From positions 6,990,322-7,054,321 of the forward strand of contig NZ_CP036273.1 in the NCBI RefSeq assembly GCF_007747215.1: 64,000 nucleotides of DNA, in the 5' to 3' direction. Shown piece after piece: positions 61,523 to 64,000 of the stretch. The DNA comes from Urbifossiella limnaea (GTDB lineage: Bacteria; Planctomycetota; Planctomycetia; Gemmatales; Gemmataceae). The number at the start of each line of letters is the position of its first letter. Position 1 is the first letter of the stretch. Under the pieces are notes generated by a model. The model was not told the origin of the DNA, did no database searches, and worked only from the letters and a program-made list of their open reading frames with translations. Position numbers and translations under genes: made by a program.

Positions 61523-62448
61523 CGCTCCTGGAGCTTGAGGGGCTGACAAGAACCTTCGGCAGCTTCACCGCGCTGCACGGCATCACGCTGTCGCTGCCGC
61601 CGGGGCGCGTCGGGCTGCTCGGGCCGAACGGCGCCGGCAAGAGCACGCTCCTCAAGATTCTGATGGGGCTCATCCCCCCCACGTCCGGCCGCGGCCGCGT
61701 CTTCGACCAGGAGCTCGGCGGCGACCGCGACAGTGCCGGCAACTGGCGCCTCCGCCGCCTCATCGGCTTCATGCCGGAAGCCGACGCCCTCGTGCCCGGC
61801 CTCACCGGCGTCGAGTACGTGACGCTCGCGGGCGAGCTGTACGGCATGCCGCGCCGCGAGGCCCAGCGGCGGGCGCACGAGGTGCTGTCGTTCCTGGAAC
61901 TGGAAGAGGCGCGGTATCGGCGTGTGGAAGAGTACTCGGCCGGGATGAAGCAGCGGGTCAAACTCGCACAGGCGATCGTCCACGACCCGCCGGTGCTGTT
62001 GCTGGACGAGCCGACGAGCGGCCTCGACCCGGCCGGCCGCGACGCCATGCTGCGGCTGGTCCAGGCGCTCGGCGCCGACCACGGCAAGTCGGTGATCCTT
62101 TCGACGCACCTGCTGGCGGACGTGGAGGCGGTGTGCGAGCGGGTGGTGATCGTGGCCGGCGGCCGGGTGCGGCGCGTCGGCACCGTCGCCGAGCTGTGCG
62201 GCCGGCGCGACGACCACTACCGCGTCCGCGTGGACGGCGACCCGGCCGGGTTCCGCGACGACCTGTTGACGGAGGGCGTGCAGCTGCTCGGCGAGGTCGG
62301 CCCCGGCGAGTGGCGGGTGAGCGTGCCGCGCGGGTGGACGAACCTGGCGTTCTTCAAGCTCGCCGAGGTGAACGGCGTCACCGTCCGGTCGCTGACCCGC
62401 GACGACGAGACGCTGGAGGAGCTGTTCCTGCGGACGGTGAGTAGTTGA
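61516..62448 (+). CDS. ABC transporter ATP-binding protein (ABC-2 type exporter)
   Basis: This 310-residue ATPase has Walker A GPNGAGKST, Q-loop (FMPEADALVPGLTG), signature YSAGMKQRVKLAQ, Walker B LLLDEPTSGLDP and the STHLLADVE switch. A C-terminal extension of about 95 residues is typical of CcmA/drug-exporter ATPases. It is followed by a permease (62509) and a second ATPase (63453), a common two-ATPase ABC-2 arrangement. The ATG lies inside the gaatgac repeat array and no purine-rich ribosome binding site precedes it, so translation initiation is unusual. The substrate is unknown. Confidence 0.92.
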   Translation: MTPLLELEGLTRTFGSFTALHGITLSLPPGRVGLLGPNGAGKSTLLKILMGLIPPTSGRGRVFDQELGGDRDSAGNWRLRRLIGFMPEADALVPGLTGVEYVTLAGELYGMPRREAQRRAHEVLSFLELEEARYRRVEEYSAGMKQRVKLAQAIVHDPPVLLLDEPTSGLDPAGRDAMLRLVQALGADHGKSVILSTHLLADVEAVCERVVIVAGGRVRRVGTVAELCGRRDDHYRVRVDGDPAGFRDDLLTEGVQLLGEVGPGEWRVSVPRGWTNLAFFKLAEVNGVTVRSLTRDDETLEELFLRTVSS

Positions 62449-62451
62449 ATC

Positions 62452-62497
62452 GCCGCTTGCGGCGTTGCGGCGTAGACCCCGCTACGCCGCAAGCGGC
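62452..62497. repeat. Hairpin between ABC ATPase and permease, related to the cysD-cysNC hairpin
   Basis: gccgcttgcggcgttgcggcgtag on the left pairs with ctacgccgcaagcggc on the right, with an 8-base internal bulge. The arm matches the 33-base hairpin at 54733 and the motif at 53787. It ends 11 bases before the permease ATG. Confidence 0.65.
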
Positions 62498-62508
62498 ATG
62501 GGAACCCG

Positions 62509-63444
62509 ATGCCCGCGCAAACCGACACTCTGCTCCGCTACCGCCCCTGGCGCGGCACCCTGCGCGGCCCCGGCTGGGCGGCGCTGGCGATGGCCCGCTC
62601 GTCGCTGCTGCTGATGGCGCGCCGCCGGCTGTACTGGGGGCTGTTCGCGCTCGTGCTCCTGGTCTTCTTCTTCTTCTTCTACGGCCAGTACCTCGTCGCC
62701 TGGATCCCGGGCCAGGTCGGCGACAGCGTCCTCGTCGCCGGCGTGAAGGTGCCGGTGACCAACTTCACCAAGTTCCTCGAACGGCTGAACCTGAACGGCA
62801 CCGCCCACACGTTCGGCAACCTGTTCTGGTTCGAGGGGTACGTCGTCGTCATCCTGCTGGCCCTGGCCGGCTCCGTCCTGGTCGGTAACGACTTTCACCA
62901 CGGCAGCCTGCCGTTCTACCTCGCCAAGCCGATCGGCCGCTGGCACTACGTGCTGGGGAAGTGCCTCGGCATCGGCGCCGTCATCAACCTGGCGACCACC
63001 GCCCCCGCGGTCGTGCTCTGGCTGGAGGCCGGGCTGCTGAACGACTGGAAGACGTACTACCTGGACAACCTGAACCTGCTCGCCGGCGTCCTCGGCTACG
63101 GGCTGGTTCTCACGGTATGCTTGAGCCTGTTGGTGGTGGCCACGGCGGTGTGGGTGCGGCAGACGGTCCCGATGGTGATGGTGTGGATGGGCGTGTTCGT
63201 GCTCATGCGGATGCTGGCCGGGTGGGTCGTGGACGGCCTCCGCGCCGACCCGGAGTGGCGGCTCCTCGACCTGTGGAACAACCTGTACCTGGTCGGCATG
63301 TGGTGCCTCCAGGTGGACCCGGCGACGGTGCGGCCGCAGCCGCAGCCGGCGTACTGGCAGGCGGCGGCGGTGGTGGTCGGCGTGTGCGTCGGGTGCTGCC
63401 TCTACCTGCGGCGGCGGGTGCAGGCGGTCGAAGTCATCGGCTGA
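62509..63444 (+). CDS. ABC-2 type transporter permease
   Basis: This 311-residue membrane protein has about six hydrophobic spans: LYWGLFALVLLVFFFFFYGQ, VVVILLALAGSVLV, a segment near VINLATTAPAVVLWLEA, then LTVCLSLLVVATAVWV, VMVWMGVFVLMRMLAGWV and the last VVVGVCVGCCLYLRRR. A large external loop lies between the first two. This is the ABC-2 membrane-protein pattern of a multi-gene exporter with the flanking ATPases. The substrate is not predictable. The ATG at 62509 follows the palindrome closely. Confidence 0.85.
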   Translation: MPAQTDTLLRYRPWRGTLRGPGWAALAMARSSLLLMARRRLYWGLFALVLLVFFFFFYGQYLVAWIPGQVGDSVLVAGVKVPVTNFTKFLERLNLNGTAHTFGNLFWFEGYVVVILLALAGSVLVGNDFHHGSLPFYLAKPIGRWHYVLGKCLGIGAVINLATTAPAVVLWLEAGLLNDWKTYYLDNLNLLAGVLGYGLVLTVCLSLLVVATAVWVRQTVPMVMVWMGVFVLMRMLAGWVVDGLRADPEWRLLDLWNNLYLVGMWCLQVDPATVRPQPQPAYWQAAAVVVGVCVGCCLYLRRRVQAVEVIG

Positions 63445-63452
63445 GGTGCGGC

Positions 63453-64000
63453 ATGCGGAGCGCGGAATTGAAGACCCGGCGAGCGGCGGGCGTTAGCCCG
63501 CTGTTACCCGACGAGGCGGGAAAACCGGGGGCTGACGCCCCCGGCTCGCCGCTCTTGCTCTTTGAGCAGGCGTCGAAGTGGTACGGCTCCGTGCTGGCGC
63601 TGAACCAGGTGACGCTCGAACTCACCGGCGGCATCACCGGCCTGGTCGGCGCCAACGGCGCCGGCAAGAGCACCCTGCTCCGCCTCGCCACCGGCCAGTT
63701 GCGGCCGACGCTCGGGCGCGTCTCGATCCGCGGCACCGACGCCTGGGACTGGCGCGCCCGCCGGCTGGTCGGCTACTGCCCCGACGCCGACGCCTTCTAC
63801 GAGGACATGACCGGCCGCGGCTTCGTGCTGGTGATGGCCCGCCTGTGCGGGTACGACCGCCGGGAGGCGCGCCGCCGCACCGAAGCGGTGCTGACCCTCG
63901 TCGGCATGGCCGACCGCGCCGACCGCCGCATCGCCGGCTACTCGAAGGGCATGCGCCAGCGCATCAAGCTGGCGCAGGCGCTGCTCCACGACCCGGCGCT
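63453..64000 (+). CDS. ABC transporter ATP-binding protein, 3' truncated by the window edge
   Basis: This partial gene is open to the last base. Visible are FEQASKWYGSVLALNQVTLE, Walker A GANGAGKST, a Q-loop-like YCPDADAFYEDMTG, and the signature region YSKGMRQRIKLAQ; Walker B lies beyond the edge. It is a second ATPase for the permease upstream, 8 bases after its stop. The N-terminal 35 residues from the ATG at 63453 are encoded by palindromic repeat sequence and are atypical for the family, so a TTG at 63555 may be the true start. Confidence 0.85.
   Translation, partial: MRSAELKTRRAAGVSPLLPDEAGKPGADAPGSPLLLFEQASKWYGSVLALNQVTLELTGGITGLVGANGAGKSTLLRLATGQLRPTLGRVSIRGTDAWDWRARRLVGYCPDADAFYEDMTGRGFVLVMARLCGYDRREARRRTEAVLTLVGMADRADRRIAGYSKGMRQRIKLAQALLHDPA
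63478..63554. repeat. Twin palindromes of the ccgggggc/gcccccgg type at the ABC gene 5' end
   Basis: gcgggc-gtta-gcccgc (63486-63501) and ccgggggc-tgac-gcccccgg (63525-63544) are two small hairpins; ggcgagcgg before the first and ctcgccgctc after the second allow further pairing. The arrangement resembles repetitive extragenic palindromes of planctomycete genomes. It lies within the apparent reading frame of the second ABC ATPase. Confidence 0.6.

Noticed and set aside
1-64000. tRNA, rRNA, CRISPR array, riboswitch or replication origin
   Set aside because: None seen by eye: no T-loop-like GGTTCRANNCC with acceptor pairing, no regularly spaced 25-40 base repeats, no DnaA-box cluster. A tRNAscan-SE and Infernal run would settle this.

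Overview
The window is very GC-rich bacterial DNA. Its gene families point to a planctomycete of the Gemmata group (Gemmataceae). The markers are a DUF1559 prepilin-like protein with its small lipoprotein partner, a cytochrome-c/DUF1549/DUF1553 (PSCyt1-PSCyt2-PSD1) protein, several eukaryote-like Ser/Thr kinases fused to WD40, FHA or PilZ modules, an ECF sigma factor with a long membrane-anchored C-terminal extension, zinc-ribbon membrane proteins, and a giant secreted protein carrying the N-terminal LEDR motif of planctomycete surface proteins. All functional calls were made by reading the sequence; no database search was run.

Layout. 1-10408: a 5'-truncated HEAT-like protein and a WD40 protein on the plus strand face a minus-strand signalling operon, in transcription order a zinc-ribbon membrane protein, an FHA-kinase, a TPR/WD40-kinase, a TPR/zinc-ribbon protein and a small membrane protein. 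11166-18370: a 2025-residue secreted polymorphic toxin (FG-GAP repeats, Ig/PKD-like region, HINT protease-like domain, HHI nuclease-like tip) overlaps by 4 bases an ankyrin-SUFU gene with the form of its immunity gene. 18371-20070: a scrapyard of an integrase N-terminus, IS3 and IS5 fragments and an ECF sigma fragment. 20287-26314: a hypothetical protein, a DEAD-box helicase, an IS630 fragment, a kinase-PilZ fusion and a BNR-repeat protein. 26602-28839: a LolC/LolD-type ABC pair. 28859-29800: a TIGR01777-type epimerase. 29902-38795: three consecutive double-AAA+ Clp-like ATPases with altered motor motifs. 38819-47832: an EamA transporter, a 53-residue protein, the cytochrome/PSD1 protein, the ECF sigma fusion, a proline-rich secreted protein, IMP dehydrogenase and a STAS protein. 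48005-52304: a zinc-ribbon membrane protein, an FG-GAP lipoprotein and another lipoprotein, closed by a strong terminator. 52504-56771: sulfate assimilation (APS reductase, Rrf2 regulator, CysD, CysNC). 56849-64000: PEP carboxykinase, the DUF1559/lipoprotein pair, ArgJ and an ABC-2-type exporter cluster that runs off the window.

Two systems deserve most attention. The toxin-immunity locus has a visible drop in GC content from just after the HINT domain into the first half of the immunity gene, as expected for an exchanged toxin tip. The Clp-like trio keeps the D1 substrate-contacting loop but has lost the D1 Walker B glutamate and arginine fingers, and keeps D2 catalysis but has lost the D2 GYVG pore loop. 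The second member, and less clearly the first, ends in a domain resembling the PCRF domain of peptide-chain release factors. A third theme is long, often perfect, intergenic inverted repeats between genes, one of which contains a start codon and one of which separates cysD from cysNC.
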